Below, piece by piece: positions 38,647 through 52,800 of a stretch of 64,000 nucleotides of DNA; positions within the stretch are counted from its first letter, which is position 1, and each line of letters opens with the position of its first letter. The DNA is taken from NCBI GenBank assembly GCA_024305405.1, contig JAKNDB010000087.1, forward strand, positions 8,310,501-8,374,500, in the 5' to 3' direction. Position numbers and translations under genes: made by a program. This stretch comes from Dirofilaria immitis. Its lineage: Eukaryota; Nematoda; Chromadorea; Rhabditida; Onchocercidae. The notes under the pieces were generated by a model. It had not been told where the DNA came from and ran no database searches. It was given only the letters and a program-made list of their open reading frames with translations.

Positions 38647-41600
38647 AATGATTTGTTTATAAAGTAACTGTCTTCTTAAAGATTTTTTTCTTCTCATTAG
38701 TTAAGATTATGTTATTAAATGAGCGTAAATTTGCAATTTAATAACTTAAAATAATTATTCTGTGAGAAAAATTTGGGTTTGATTTAAATTATTTTTTGAT
38801 CCTTTGAATTTATTTATGTCCTTGTTCCAAACAAAGTTGATATGTTTAAGATTTTTGTTTGATTTTTATTCATTTTATTTTCAATACCCTTAATATATCT
38901 TGATAATAAAATGTATTTATGCTATCTCTGCCAAATTACTTATTAACTACTGATAACGGGCATATCGTGCTAAATATATAGAGTCTGAAAGAAAATCGTT
39001 TTTTTTATGTTAATGTTTTTAATTTTCAAGAAAGTTTTTATCTACTGTAAGTGATATTAAATTGATATATATTTGTATGTAGATTAAATTGCCTTTATAC
39101 TAGATTTGCGACTAAATATTTGTACTTGCTTCATGATTTTTTCTCAAGTTATCTCTTTTAAATCATTTCTATATTCACTTTTAATCAAATCATTTTCTTA
39201 TTTGCTCTCTTATTTTTAACATTGGTAGCATAGCGGAAGATTTTTCACAAGTTGAATAAAATTCTGTTTTAGATTTTTCTTTTTGTTGAATTTCGGGTTA
39301 ATCAGAAATAAATTCCGAATTCGTCATTTTATTATTTTCGATTATTTTCTTCGCATTTGAGTTAAAATTCGTCATCTTGTAAAGTTTCGTTGCTAAAATC
39401 TTGAGATGATACGCTAAATTGTAATCGTCAGAACAGCTTCAAATATGTCAGTAGTCATATTCATTACCGAACTGGATTTATTTTAATGAATTCAATTATA
39501 TGTGAGGTTCATTGCATTGAGTCGAAACTTGTATAAATTTTTGCAGATAGCTGTGAGAGAGGTATGATAGGATATTCTTGATATCAATTAATGTGATATA
39601 AAGTCGGAATTTGGATAAATTCCTGAAATGCGATATTTTTTGTCTTGTTATTTAATTTATATGTGCATAAATTTGTTGCCGTTCTTTCTATCAAGTTATT
39701 TTATACATGCTAAAAATTATTTCGATAAACTAATTTTCTAGAAATTATTATTAAAATAATAATTGGAAAAAAAAACAAAAACGCGAAAAAAAGGAAAAAA
39801 TGAAGAGATATGCGACTCAATTTAACATTTTTATTTAATTACTGTTCATTTAACAAGTACGAATTTTTTTAAATTGCAGAAAAAGTTTATAATATTATCT
39901 AAAAAATAATTTCATGCAAAAAATGCGCAACATAAACTCGAAAAAATTATTCATCGCTGTATAATTGCTTCTGAAATCAAATTAAGCAAAATATTAGAAA
40001 TAAACCATATTTTCCATCATTCAAATAACTATATATTTCGCGTTTTTGCTTAATATCGTCGCTATTTTATTTTTATTTCGAATTAATAAAAAACTTTAAA
40101 TTTTGTTATATTAGAAAACTAATCTTTCTCATCCAATATTATGATCAATTTCTAATTTCTTTTCTCAGTAATTTTCTGCCGTATTTTTATTTATTAACAT
40201 TAATGTCATTCTGATTATTATTGATATCATAAGAAGTAAGCATAAAAAATTATCTATATATGCATTTTTACTCATTCGTTTTTCTTCAGTTCAATTTATT
40301 AATAATCAATAATTCGATGATAATGATTAACTTTCAACCGAGTATATAATTAATTAAGCAATTAATCAAACAGTCCAAGTGTAATTAGATTAGACATTTA
40401 AATATCAATAAATAAATTTATAAAAAATTACTAAATAATAATTTTAATAACAATATCTTAGAATCTATTATAAAACTAAAAATTATCTTAAAGTTGATAA
40501 TCATTAACAAATAAATGAATTAAAGGTATAAAAGGATGGTATATATTTAGCTATCAATAAATAAATTGATAAAATAGTTGATCGAGTGATAATGCAGTAA
40601 TAATAATAGTGATGCGTTATATCTGTTTTCATATTTATCATCAAATTAACTTAAGATTAGCAATTATTTGCTAAATCTTTTACATACATATAATCACTTA
40701 CAAATTCAGAACGAACCTTAAAATTTAATTCCGCGTGTCTACAAATTCAGTATATGTCAAATATAAATGCATATCTCGTATTTCCTCGCATTTCGATTTT
40801 CAAATTCATTAGTTTGTTTCATAAATTAAATATTTTTTCACTTCATTATTGTAATTACAATTATATTTGTAGAATTGTAATTAATACTTATATGCGATTA
40901 TTAATATTGATAATTTATAATTTTTTATAATTTTCGAAATTTTTTCCAATATATGTTTAAAAATTATAATGAAATTTGAAAATTTTTTATTAAACAATAA
41001 TTCCTATGGCCATTTTTCAAATTAGTTTTGCTTAATTTTTCGCAGCAATTTCCGGAATTTGCTATATATTGCCCTTAAATTTTTCGTATATGATTGATTT
41101 CACAAACGATAATTTATTTTTCGCAGAAGATTAGCAGTATCACAATATGATTATCTGGTGATGAAGAGTTCTACTCAAACTTGGGTAATTAAATCTCTAA
41201 TATGAGAAATTATTCGAATACATAATAAACTCAAGGATTAAAATCTCGGTAAAACAAGTTAATAACGATAACAATAAAGAAAAAAAAATCAATTGTAAGA
41301 TCAGAAGAGTTACGCCTTCATTTGAAACACATAAACATGATTACTAAAGTGGATCAATTTACAGACATTTTTCTAACACATTCAATTATGAATCTTTATA
41401 ATCATCTCCATCACCAAATTTCTTGTATATATACATATTATATTATGAATATTTTATTATAATTTTGCAGTTTATGTTAATAATTTTGTTTATACTTATC
41501 ATTAATGCCTTGTTTTTTTTTTTGAAAATATCATAAATTTATGAAAATAATTTCCAATTTTGCAAAAAATCGGAAAATAATTTTATAATTTCAGAAAAAA

Positions 41601-44600
41601 TCCATCAAAATGATTGGAGCAACAGATTTGAAAACAAAAAATGTCCGAAATTTTGTTATTATGACCTGAAATTTAAAGCTAATTATCTCAAATTCTTTTA
41701 TTATTATAATGAGTTGTAATTATTATTAAATGGTTGCTTTCTTTTGCTTCCTTTTATGCAAAATAAAAATGAAATACTGTGCTGCTGAAATGAAGATTCC
41801 TTTTTCCATCTCATTTCTAAAAGAAAACTACCACTCATTTTAAAACTTGTTTTTATTTACAACGTTTGTTCTAAACAAATCTATCTAAACAAATTCTAGT
41901 ATTTTTTGAGACATATTAGAAAAGGCGAATCAGATGATGATGACGATGTAGAAATCAGAAATCAAATATTAATTAATTAATGTAATCAAATATAATTAAT
42001 TAATAATGCTTGATTTCTATACGAAATCAAACACTAATTAAATTCTTATTTCACCAATAACAAATCATTTCATATTATTCACCGATTATTTCACAACAGT
42101 TTTACCAGTAAAAATTTTCAATTTCAATTTCGTAAAATCTTTTTACATTTAATCTTTCCTTCTTTGAATAATCAAAATATTACCTGTCAGCTGTTAAAAT
42201 CATTCATCTCTTCAGCGTTATCACTGATAGTTCTTCCTTTCCATTTACAATATATGCAATAATATAATTATTGCTTAAAATTTAAGTTTCTAATCAAATT
42301 ATGGACTTTAATATTAATTATGCAAAAAGAGGAACTGATATTATTCAATCTACTTTTTATCATTCAATGTATTTTATGGCTCTTTTCTGTAAAACTTCTA
42401 TTATTTCCAATTTTGTTTTTTTTTTAAATTTGATCTTTTGTTCTATCTTCAATTTTTTTATCTTCAATATAAACAAACACAATCCTTATCACATAATAAT
42501 CTTTATATAAATTGAACTTTTAATGGTCCATTCGAAAGTAAAAATGAATCAACGATTGAGGTCATTATCATCATTTCATTAATTTGACCTTCATTTTCTC
42601 TTTCAAAATCACGAAACTATTAATTTTTTTCTATTCATAGTCTTTTATTACGAATATTTAAAAAATTTCTGTCCTTTTTCAAAACAAAATTCTCGAAAAT
42701 TCAAAAAGGCGAAGCTAGATGAAGTCAACATCATACATATTTGAATTTTATATTAAAATTTAATTTATCGACGGAAGCAACATAATGTTATTTATTCCAG
42801 GCTATTCGTTGAAACGAATTTTTATTTTTATTATTTGACAAAATGATCTTATCATGTCATTTTTATTTTTACTTCGTTTATATATCGATTATTTAGTATC
42901 ATTTGTATCTGTTATTATTGCTATGATCACTTAAAAATTTTCTTTTCAACCCTCAAAATAATGGATCTTTTAAAAATTGTCAAATATGAAAAAAACATTG
43001 ACAATTGCATTTATCTTAGATATTTATAATTTGCGAAGAAATTTATTTCGCTAAGAAAAAATCCATAAGTTATTATGCAAATGCGCATGAATTTACGAAT
43101 TGAAAAATTAATAGGCACAATTTTTTTTGAAAATTCAATTTTGATTAATAAGGCACTGATAAAATAAGCATGAAACAACAAATCAAAGATAAGAATTTCT
43201 GAAAACATATTACTTTGTATCAATTTTATAAAATTATTAATTTTAAAGTTAAATTCTGATAATTTTTCGGTCTAAAAAATATTTTAAATTTATTTTTCTA
43301 ATTATTATGAAAAAGATACTAAAATTGTCAAAATATTAATCGTATAATCTATCAAATATTGTTTATCATCAGCAGATCAATCATCAGCTCAAAAAAGTGC
43401 TATAATATAAATCATTTTATTTGTCAGATATAATGATTCGTATTTTTATTGGTTAACATTATCAGTTAAATATTTGAAATCTTAATTCGGCCTCATATTT
43501 TTATTTCTTTATCACTTGATTTATTTAATTTTTCAGTTGATACCAACCTTCCATTTTTTCTCTTATTATTGTCTCTTTCTCCTAGTCTTCAGACAAATCG
43601 ATAAATTTGAATGAAATAAAATAATTAACGAAATTTCAGCTTTATTAAATTTGTGATGAAAAAATCAAAAAAACTTTTAAAATTAATATACATGGGCAGA
43701 ATTAGAAATAAGTAAAACTTCATTTGATTTTACTTTCATATTTTCTTTTCCTCTACTTCCGTTTTCTTCTCCAAGAAATAATTTCCATCCATTTCTATGT
43801 TTTTATTATCCTGCGAATGTGTAACTAAAATTTATTAATCATTTAGTTATTGTGTCTGTTTTATCCCGAAACTTTTTATTAATTTTGCCCGGTTAATTTT
43901 TGACTTAATTCAATTATTTAATTCTTTGTAAAACTTAAATAAAAATGAGGTAACAACGGCTTTCCAATAACAAGTAATTGAAACAAGCTAGAAGCCTTAG
44001 TAATCGGAGATTTCTGAGATTTTGATTTATGAAAAATTAAAAATTTATGTGAAGACGATATTGTACTAATTTTAGATAAATGAAGATAATCGATTGCTAC
44101 GCTTTAAGATTAAATCAAACTAATTGTCTAATGTCTTCCTTACAACTATACATTGTTAGATTGAAGCTGAAGCAGAAAATCGATAAGATTAGCCATATTT
44201 GATGAAAATATAGGATCAATTAAATGTTAAATTCATATTTCAATATTATACAATAATCAATCTATAAAGTTGATTTTAAAAGATTGTTAAAATTATTTAT
44301 CCCTTTCCAACTATTAAGAAGAAACAATTAGATTGAAATTATTATTAATATAAATTTTTAAAATTATAAACATGCATGCTATATAAATTTATCTCTTTAA
44401 TATTTTATGTTTTAATCTCTCTCTATTTCAGCTATTAATATTGATACCTATTAGTTAATAACTTTAGATTAGATTGCCTTTAAAATGTATCGATTTTCAG
44501 CAGTTTTATTTCAAAATTATTATTACTTTCATAAAATATATAATCGTAAAAATTCATTCTTTTGTTTGTCAGGGATAATAACATTTGAAATAGTACGCTT

Positions 44601-45977
44601 AATTTAACTGAAGTTGTAGTATTCTTGGGAATAAAATTAAGCTGATATAGATCGGTAAATAACAAATAAAAAATAAAGTTAAATTTTTCTGTTTATAATT
44701 TTAAAAATTATAAACAGAAAAATTTATATTTGCGGTTTCGTTTTTATTTATACATCCCAGAACTACGCGTTTGAAATTCTCGAGAATAAAAGTTCCGATC
44801 AAAAAAATTATTTAGAAAAAATTATTTAGATCAAGAAATTATTTTTTACACAGACATTTTAAAGTCAGTAATTTCCAAATTTAATTAAATTATCGATCTA
44901 GATTGAATATTCATATTGATAACTAGACATTATCATTCCCAATTGTTCAAATATATTTCGGAATTTTTTGATCATTCTATTCTGTCACAATTAAATTTCT
45001 GCATAATTTTGAATTGCTTCAAGCGATTAGTAAATATCATTTAATAAATGTTGTCGAGAATTTTATTATGATCATGAGATATTGATAGATTATTTATCTC
45101 ATCCAATAATAACTACACGAAGTTTGAATTCAATTTTTTTCAAAAATTGAATTGCAAATAAAGTTAGTGAAAAATTGACAATTTAAGTATTCAAATGGAA
45201 AGAAAGCAAGATGAAAAGAAGTAATAAGTCATTTTGCTGAATGTGCAGCATTTGATGAGTGATATTTAAAGTTGATAATGACAGGTTGTAGTGTAGCAGG
45301 AAGCAAACGTCAATCGTTACACATAAATTTCAGTAGATATTTATCGGATTGCATCATTCAAAATCTTTTATATTTTCAGATTAGTTGTTTATGTAAAAAT
45401 ATTGCTTAGATTTAAGCTTATATTTAAATTTTCACTTCAATTTTAATTATTAATTTGTATTGAGTTTTTGGCTAAATAAATGTCTGCTTTATGCTTACAT
45501 TTATTTATTTGCTATCTGATTGTTTGCTCACTTATTCAATAATTTATCGACTAGTACATTATCTTCTCAATAAAATTAAATTACTTCCACCAAAACTCAA
45601 AGGAAATACTCGTATTCATTATCAAATTTTTAATTGCATTTACACTATCGGTCGAGAGTTTGAATTGAACTTTTGTTCAGACAAATTTCGTTTTTATACT
45701 TATATTCATCCATCTATTTACTCGTTTATTCATTAATTTATTTGATTAATGTATTTTTGGAATTCTTTTTGCACTATTGAATTGTTTTTCACCAAAGCTA
45801 TTTGCATGATTTCTTTATCGTTCCATTTTCTTATTACAATTGTGATAAAATCAATTATTTTATGGGGAAAATAGATTTGCTTAATTTCGAATAATATTTT
45901 TTGTTCGAGAATTCGAATAATATTTTATTTTTCCATCTTTTTTATTTTTGAAAAACGATTAGATAAATTAAGACACA
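38647..45977. other. 7.3-kb gene-poor, AT-rich region
   Basis: I find no exon chain on either strand. Open frames here are short and rich in Phe, Ile, Asn and Tyr, as expected by chance in AT-rich DNA. The only item I can support is the SL1-like sequence at 41174-41195 with its diverged relative at 47298. The end next to 45978 presumably holds the TMEM86 promoter. Confidence 0.6.
41174..41195 (-). other. SL1 spliced-leader-like sequence
   Basis: On the minus strand the 22 bases match the nematode SL1 leader at 21 of 22 positions (the second base is A instead of G). The following bases are TAGAAC, close to but not the GTAAAC splice donor of SL RNA genes. No Sm site or SL RNA-like stem was seen in the next 100 bases, so this is not a functional SL RNA gene as far as I can tell. 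It may be an SL RNA pseudogene, an integrated trans-spliced transcript, or part of a dispersed repeat. Confidence 0.5.
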
Positions 45978-48594
45978 ATGAATGCCATCCTTCTCGCACT
46001 TCCATACTTCACAATGGTTTTCATATTTTATCATCAATCAAATGGTTTCATACGAAGTTATGATAATTTATATGCATATTGGTAAGTCGACTATCTTATC
46101 AGAATGCATAATAATTTATCATAATAGATCACGGCTTATTAAAATAGAACATGGCTTATGAAAAAAATCATTTCATAATATCGAAACATCATCATAATGA
46201 TAAAATAAAATTATGTCATTAAAAATATCAACTGTTTAATGTAACACTAGGATCAATCATATCTTATCCTTATTTCAATTTGATATTATTTCGCGATGTT
46301 TTGAGATGACATTTCATCGCATCATAAAATTTGTGACGACTTTTCTCAACAAAAAACTATGCGTATCATTAGAAATGAAAAAAAAGGAATTATTTTATGA
46401 ATTTAATTCACATTTCTTAAATTCAAAGAATTTAGAATGAACAAAAAATCAATAATACTTCATAAGTGAAGAAAAAGATGAAAAAATTGGATAAAACCAA
46501 ATTTTTATTCATTTTTGACAAAGAATTAATTAATAAAATTATAAAACATTTGTCGCGATCGAAAAATTAGTATCAACAGAAATAAAAACCAAACGAAATT
46601 GTTTTCTTCTAAATTCTACAAACTATTAATTTTATATTATGTAATGTTTGCAAATTTTAGAATGAATAAAAAATCAACAATAATTTATTGAAAGAACGAA
46701 ATTGAATATAATTATTTTTAGTAATTTTTACAAAAGGTTATCAGTTCTATCTTAAATATACTTTCTTATACGGTTAGTTCAGACTTTAATAGTTCTAAAT
46801 GCAAACATTTAAAAATTAATTTTATATTCTATAAATTTTTCCAAAAAATGTAAAATTTAAAGCAAATAGTTAGTAATAATTCATTTATTAAAAAAGTGAG
46901 TTTTATTCGCAAATTTTCAGGAAGACATTGCCAGTTTTAATTTTAAGCATACTTTATTATGCTGTTGGTTCAAGCTTCAACAGTTGTCAACGTACATATG
47001 CATCCCTCGGGTTATTATTTGGTGCCATTGGTGATTATATGATAACACGACCCAATGATGGCCTCATCTTTGGAGCAATTTGTTTTGCTATTGGCCACAT
47101 TTTCTATTTGGTAAGCATTATTAGCAATTAACATAATAATAATTATCAAATAATTCTTAATTTTATTTACTTACTGTAGTGAAGATTTCTCGTTCTTCCT
47201 TCTTTTGTTTTGCGCTACAACAAGGTACACAGAGTTGCAAATTCTTTATCTTCACTCAAACTTTAATTGCTGCCGAACACAATCCAAAGACATCAATCTG
47301 GAACTTGGGTAGTTAAACCTTTATTGTGGTAACATGATGATACATTAACAAACTCATCAATTACAAGACAAATATACAAATCTAATGATCTCAATAAAAA
47401 CAATTTTAATGACAACAACACTTGAAGGAAAACGAGATTTAAATAAAGCCCAACCGCCCTGATGAAGTATGTTCTTTACAGTGGTTTGTTGTTGGACCCT
47501 GGTTAGTTTTTCTGTCACTGTAAACGACAAATTAAATTATAGAAATGATAAGCAGAATAAAATACTTATTATCGTTTTATCATTAATAATAATATAATGT
47601 TAAGAAATTATTATGAAAATACATACTTAAGGGAATTCCTTTTATAAGTTTAGAAATTAGGAATATATTTTCATTCAAATTTAAATTGTTTGTTATACTT
47701 TCTAATCATTAATATTAATCAGGAAAAAACGGGTATTAAATTTATTTAATGCATTTAATTAAGACTTACTTATAAATTCTTCATTTAATTCCTGAATTAT
47801 TTTAGTTTTTTACTTTGATTCGGATTTACTTGCGATTTACTTACAATCATTTCAATTTAAAAATTTTCTATTTCAACTTTAATTTAATTATAAATTTCTT
47901 ATTTCAGTTTACATTTACTCATCGTATTGGTGATCTTTGCTTCCCGTTATTATTTACCATAACATTGACCAATCTCGTATTATTTTATATGAACTTGGCA
48001 TTGCTGTTGATCATTCATCCAGTGGCATTATCAATTATGATTATTTATTTATTCCTATTATCGACATGTGTCACACTCAGTGGTTCCTTATATATTCACG
48101 GTGGTCCGTATGATCTTCCACGACAACTGGTTAAGTATATATAATTCAAGTTTTTAATATATTTTTTCTTTCGGTTTTCTTCATTTTTTCTTTGGAAATG
48201 AAAAAGTTCGAAAATTTAAATAGAAGGAAATTTTTTTTGTTTGCATTTAATGCAAATTAAATATTTGTTTTATTTATTTAATTGTAATGAAATATCGACT
48301 ATGTTTTTTAATATTTTATAATTGTTAATTAATATTTCCTTCTATTTAAATTCATTTCATAACTTTTGCTTCCAGAATAATCTACTCCGACTTCTTGGTT
48401 TTGCGCTTTTTTATTTATCTGATAGTGCGCTAATTATTCAACATGTTGGAATTGCTATACCAGTTGCTGACAAATTAATTTTATTGACTTATTTTGTTGC
48501 ACAATATCTTATTTCATGTGGCTCATCATCATCATCATCATTATTCTTATTATCATCATTACCATCATTATCATTATTATCACTATGCTGCTAA
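45978..48594 (+). CDS. TMEM86 / YhhN-family membrane protein, probable lysoplasmalogenase
   Basis: Exons 45978-46081, 46921-47110, 47908-48129 and 48376-48594 phase perfectly into 244 residues, the usual family length. TMEM86 proteins hydrolyse the vinyl-ether bond of lysoplasmalogens in cell membranes. The sequence is a string of hydrophobic helices. Family landmarks are KTLPVLILSILYYAVG after the first helix, GLLFGAIGDYMI, FGAICFAIGHIFYL, the short FTFTHRIGD segment, and LLGFALFYLSDSALIIQHVG with the conserved SD pair. In place of an ordinary C-terminal tail, the last 24 residues are a Ser/Leu run encoded by TCA/TTA triplets (48522-48594). It is convergent with JIP-1, whose stop is 1.25 kb away. 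Function is inferred from the family; substrate untested. Confidence 0.9.
47225..47440. repeat. Dispersed repeat copy in a TMEM86 intron
   Basis: This intron segment aligns by eye with 41174-41290: both carry CTTGGGTA-G/A-TTAAA followed by similar spacing of TACAT, AA(C/T)AAACTCA and AATAA blocks. On the minus strand 47298-47319 matches SL1 at 19 of 22 positions. The family and boundaries are not defined; similarity is moderate. Confidence 0.4.
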
Positions 48595-49840
48595 CAGCCA
48601 TATCACGTATATCAAAAATTCAGTGATTGAATTTCAATCCATATTTTAAATGAATGTGTAAGATAATTAAAAATAGATCTTATCAGATAATATCTTCATG
48701 ATAAAGCAATTGTTTATTGAATTGATTGTTTATGTTTGATTATTTTAATCAAAAATTATTTTCACGCCTTTAAATAGGAAAGAAAATTTTTTCAGTGAAT
48801 AATTTTTAAGAATATAAAAGAGATTTGTTTTCACGATAATATTATAAATAGACAAAATTGGACGGAAAAAAGCTGATCAAATTTTTTATTGATATTTTTA
48901 AAAGGAAAAGAATTTCGCTTCTAAATAGCAAAGCATTTTATTGTGCAGCATACAAATAAATGATGAAAGAAAGCAAATTTGTTGATGCAAAATTAATTTA
49001 ATTTAGAAGTGCTAAATGATATATAGATATTAATTAAATAGGAATAGTGTTTGGTAACAAGATTTGAAATTTGGTGGCATTATTTGGAAAGATGCGATCA
49101 ATCATATCGCAATGATAATTCGATGAAGTTTTGATAGATTTAATTGAAATTTTCAAATTCAAATTACTGTCCGAGCATCAAGATAATATTGCTCTGCACA
49201 GATAAACTAGATTCATAATAATGATACGATTATGTTAAAACTAAATGAAATATTTTCAACCTAATTTTTTAACTATATATATTTTTACTTCAATCTATTC
49301 AATTTACAAAATTTTAGTTTTTCTTCTTTGATTAATGAAGAAAAACAAATGAAAAATAAGTTCACAATTAGAAGAAGCATGAAATAAACAAAAAGGATAC
49401 CATAAGAAAATATAAGTTTGAACTAAAATACATGGAATAAATGGAAAGAAAAAAATGAAAAAAAGCAAAAAATTTCAAGTTTTTAAAGTTGTACTTCGAT
49501 GTAAATGCCTTTTAGAATAGCAGACAAAAGCATTTTAAAAAGTATTTTTACTTTTTGTAACCTTAGAATTTTTTTCCAAAAAAGAAAAACTTTTTCACAA
49601 GAGTTTTTAACAATTTTGTTTACTTTTTTTGAAAGACTACTTCAAATTTAAACTTTTTCAATTAAAATTATTTAATATATGCCAATTCTCAGTTAGAGGT
49701 TAGAAGTAATGAAATAACCGAATTATGAACTTTCATTTTGCATTAATGTAAAAATTAGTACTCCTCAAATATATTTATTTAAGTATTTCTATCCTGGGCA
49801 ACGATATCGATTAATAATTGGAATTAAATTTAATTTACAA
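48595..49840. other. Convergent intergenic gap
   Basis: Between the stop codons of TMEM86 (+) and JIP-1 (-). Expected to hold both 3' UTRs. AT-rich, nothing else recognised. Confidence 0.5.
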
Positions 49841-52800
49841 TTATTCAAGATAAATGTCTTCTGTGGGGTGGGCGAATGCCATATATTCATCATATGAACG
49901 CTTAAAAGCGCGTCTGAAATTCGTATTATAAACGAATCAAATATAACACTATATGTTTAATTTTCGTCATTTTTTCTACTAAAATTATCAAAAGTATAAA
50001 CAAATAAATTTTTTAAAGTCATCGAATGGAATGAGTATTGCAAATGAACAAAATTTGAAAATTTATTTAAACGATAAAAATTGAAATTATTTTTTTTCAT
50101 ATAAATATTTTTCGTATAAATATTTGTTGAAAAACTGAATATCTTAAGAATAATAAAATACAAAATGAGAAGTAAAAGAAAAGGATAATCTCTTTTAACC
50201 TAATTTTTGTCAGAATTTCGAAATGAATATTAAAATAAAAACAGAATCATTTACCCGATAGATTCGACAATTGGTTGTGTTGAAGCAGTTGATAAGAAGA
50301 CATGACAAGCAAAACGTGGCAATAATGGATGTTTTGTTATAAAACCGAAATACCTAAAAATCAGTATAAAATATGGTAATACATGAGAAAATTACCATTA
50401 TGAATCACTATTATTATTATAAAATTAAAATATTTGAAACAAAAAATGAAATTCGACAATAGATTCTGATTGTATTAATTCTTTTTTCGAATAAAAATAA
50501 AATTTTGAAATATATTTACTGAAAATTGCTTAAAAATAAAAGCAAACTAACCTAAGTTGTTTTGATGTGCACCACAAAATGAAATATTTTGCAAGCTGTA
50601 GAAGAAATCAAATGTTGGGCATTGAAAAAACTTAAAATGAATAAGTATTTAATTTATCCATTGTTTGTACTAAAAATTGATAGATGTCTATTTCGTATAA
50701 GGAATTTATTCAGAAATATTTTTAATTTAATTTATTTTAAATAAATCCGAAATACTATGCGAAATTATGTGAAATTTTTGACTTTCAAATATGTGGCCTT
50801 TATTTCGAATAAGCTGCTTAAACTTTAACAATTAAAATTTATTTTGAAAAGTCCACTGTTTATTTTAAAGTGAAAAAGTTAACAGTAGAGAAAAGCAATT
50901 GGAAAGAAATATCGAAATTAAATTATAAAATAAAGCTAAAATACCATAGAATAATTCAACTCTTTTAATTCAAAACAGTTTCATCTTACAAATTCATTAA
51001 ATAGCATGAAAATATGCAGAAAAAGTTAATGGAAGAAGAAAAAAATGCCAGCAGAAAAACAAGTATTGAAATGAAATTAAAATGGTAAAAAACGAAATAG
51101 CTGGATAATTTAGTTTCATTCTTAATTTTAAAAAATCTCATCTATAATTTTATAAATAATAGAGAGAGTTGCAAGAAAGAAAACAAAAGATGTGGGATAA
51201 AACTTATACTTGAAATATCAGATTTTAAATTTGAAATAAAATTGAAACATTGAATTTATAAGCTAATAATTTAGTTCGTTTTTAAGCCGAAAAGAACTTT
51301 CTTATTAAAAAAAATTAAACTAAATGGAAATGAGAAAATTTGCAAATTCATTTAAATTAATTTCTAATTATTTGCAAATGTAAAATAATTTTCATTCATT
51401 TATTCGAATTTATTATGCACAATTTTTCTTAATGAACAATGATTCATTCGATTATCCAATAATTTTAGTTTTCGATACAATATTTCAATTCAATAACTTA
51501 CATTTTTTCGCCGTTTATCGATAATATGTACACCACGAAATGATACTTCCATCAGCACCGTTTGTGGTACTATTATTTCTTCCTTATTTTGATACACACT
51601 AAGTACCTAAATTTTTTAAATTAAATTTTTATTTTAAATCATAAGCTACAGTAATTTTGTCCTAATTAATTACAGTTTTTATTTAAAATAAGTTATCGGT
51701 TGTTTCTATAACTTATATTTCTAATAATATTAATATTATCATAATTATAATGAATATAGTATATCCTAAATAAGAGTAAAGTACAATTTTACAAATGAAC
51801 AAGTTGAAGTAAATCTTAGTTGTTAAATTATTCAATAAAACAAACTGAATATTAATTGAATTAATGTAACGACAAATTTATAACATAGTCAAATTTATCT
51901 GAGAATTCATGAATAAGATTTGGAAATATCCCATTTCTAAAAAAATAATAAAATGAAAGACATATAAATTTTGCAAAAATTACAGCTAAAAAAGTTTTAA
52001 AAAACATGAATTGAAGCGTTCTTCCAATGGAACCTAAATAAATGATTCTTTTATAAGGAATGGAATAATCTAAAATATTCTAAATTCGATAACCTTATTC
52101 ATAGCCTGGACGAGAACATCATTTCCTTTATGATGAGCAACTTCAATTGATGCTAACATTGTTAGATAAAATGTGTCGCGCTCACTTATCATTGTTTCTA
52201 AAATTAATTATTATTTTAATTATGATAATAACCAGATAGTTACGGTAATCTACACGATTGGGGTATAAGAACAAGCAGATGCAAGAATAAATTCAATGAA
52301 TAATCATTTATGATTAACCTCAATATTTAGTCCAACGAATTATTTATGGTTAATTTTATAATTTAATTAAGTGAATCATTCATGACTAACTTAACGTTTC
52401 CTTATAAATTCAAAATCATTTCCATTATATTGAAGTAATGCTAAATCTGCCAATGAAAATTTTATATAATGCTAAGAAGTATAAGCGAATATGAAAGTTA
52501 ATGCAACTGCGATAAAAATACTTCTTGAAATTTTTTATAATTTTTTTATTCTAAACTTCTTCATATTTCACAAATCAGATAAGCTTTGAAAATAAATGTT
52601 AGTAAATAGGATAACTTACGATTAACATTACTTGGTAAGGCTCCCATGCAAATCTCTTCAACTAAATCAATTTCGCAAACATGCGCTGATGGAAATATTC
52701 CATGTTGATTGGTTCGTAAGTTTATTCCTTCAAATTATACTAAACTAATTATACTTTGTTCTCTCATTCATTTAATATATCATGATCATCATTATCATTT

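Noticed and set aside
41100..41200. Functional SL1 RNA gene
   Set aside because: The leader is followed by TAGAAC instead of the GT donor, and I see no Sm site or SL RNA-like stems within 100 bases.
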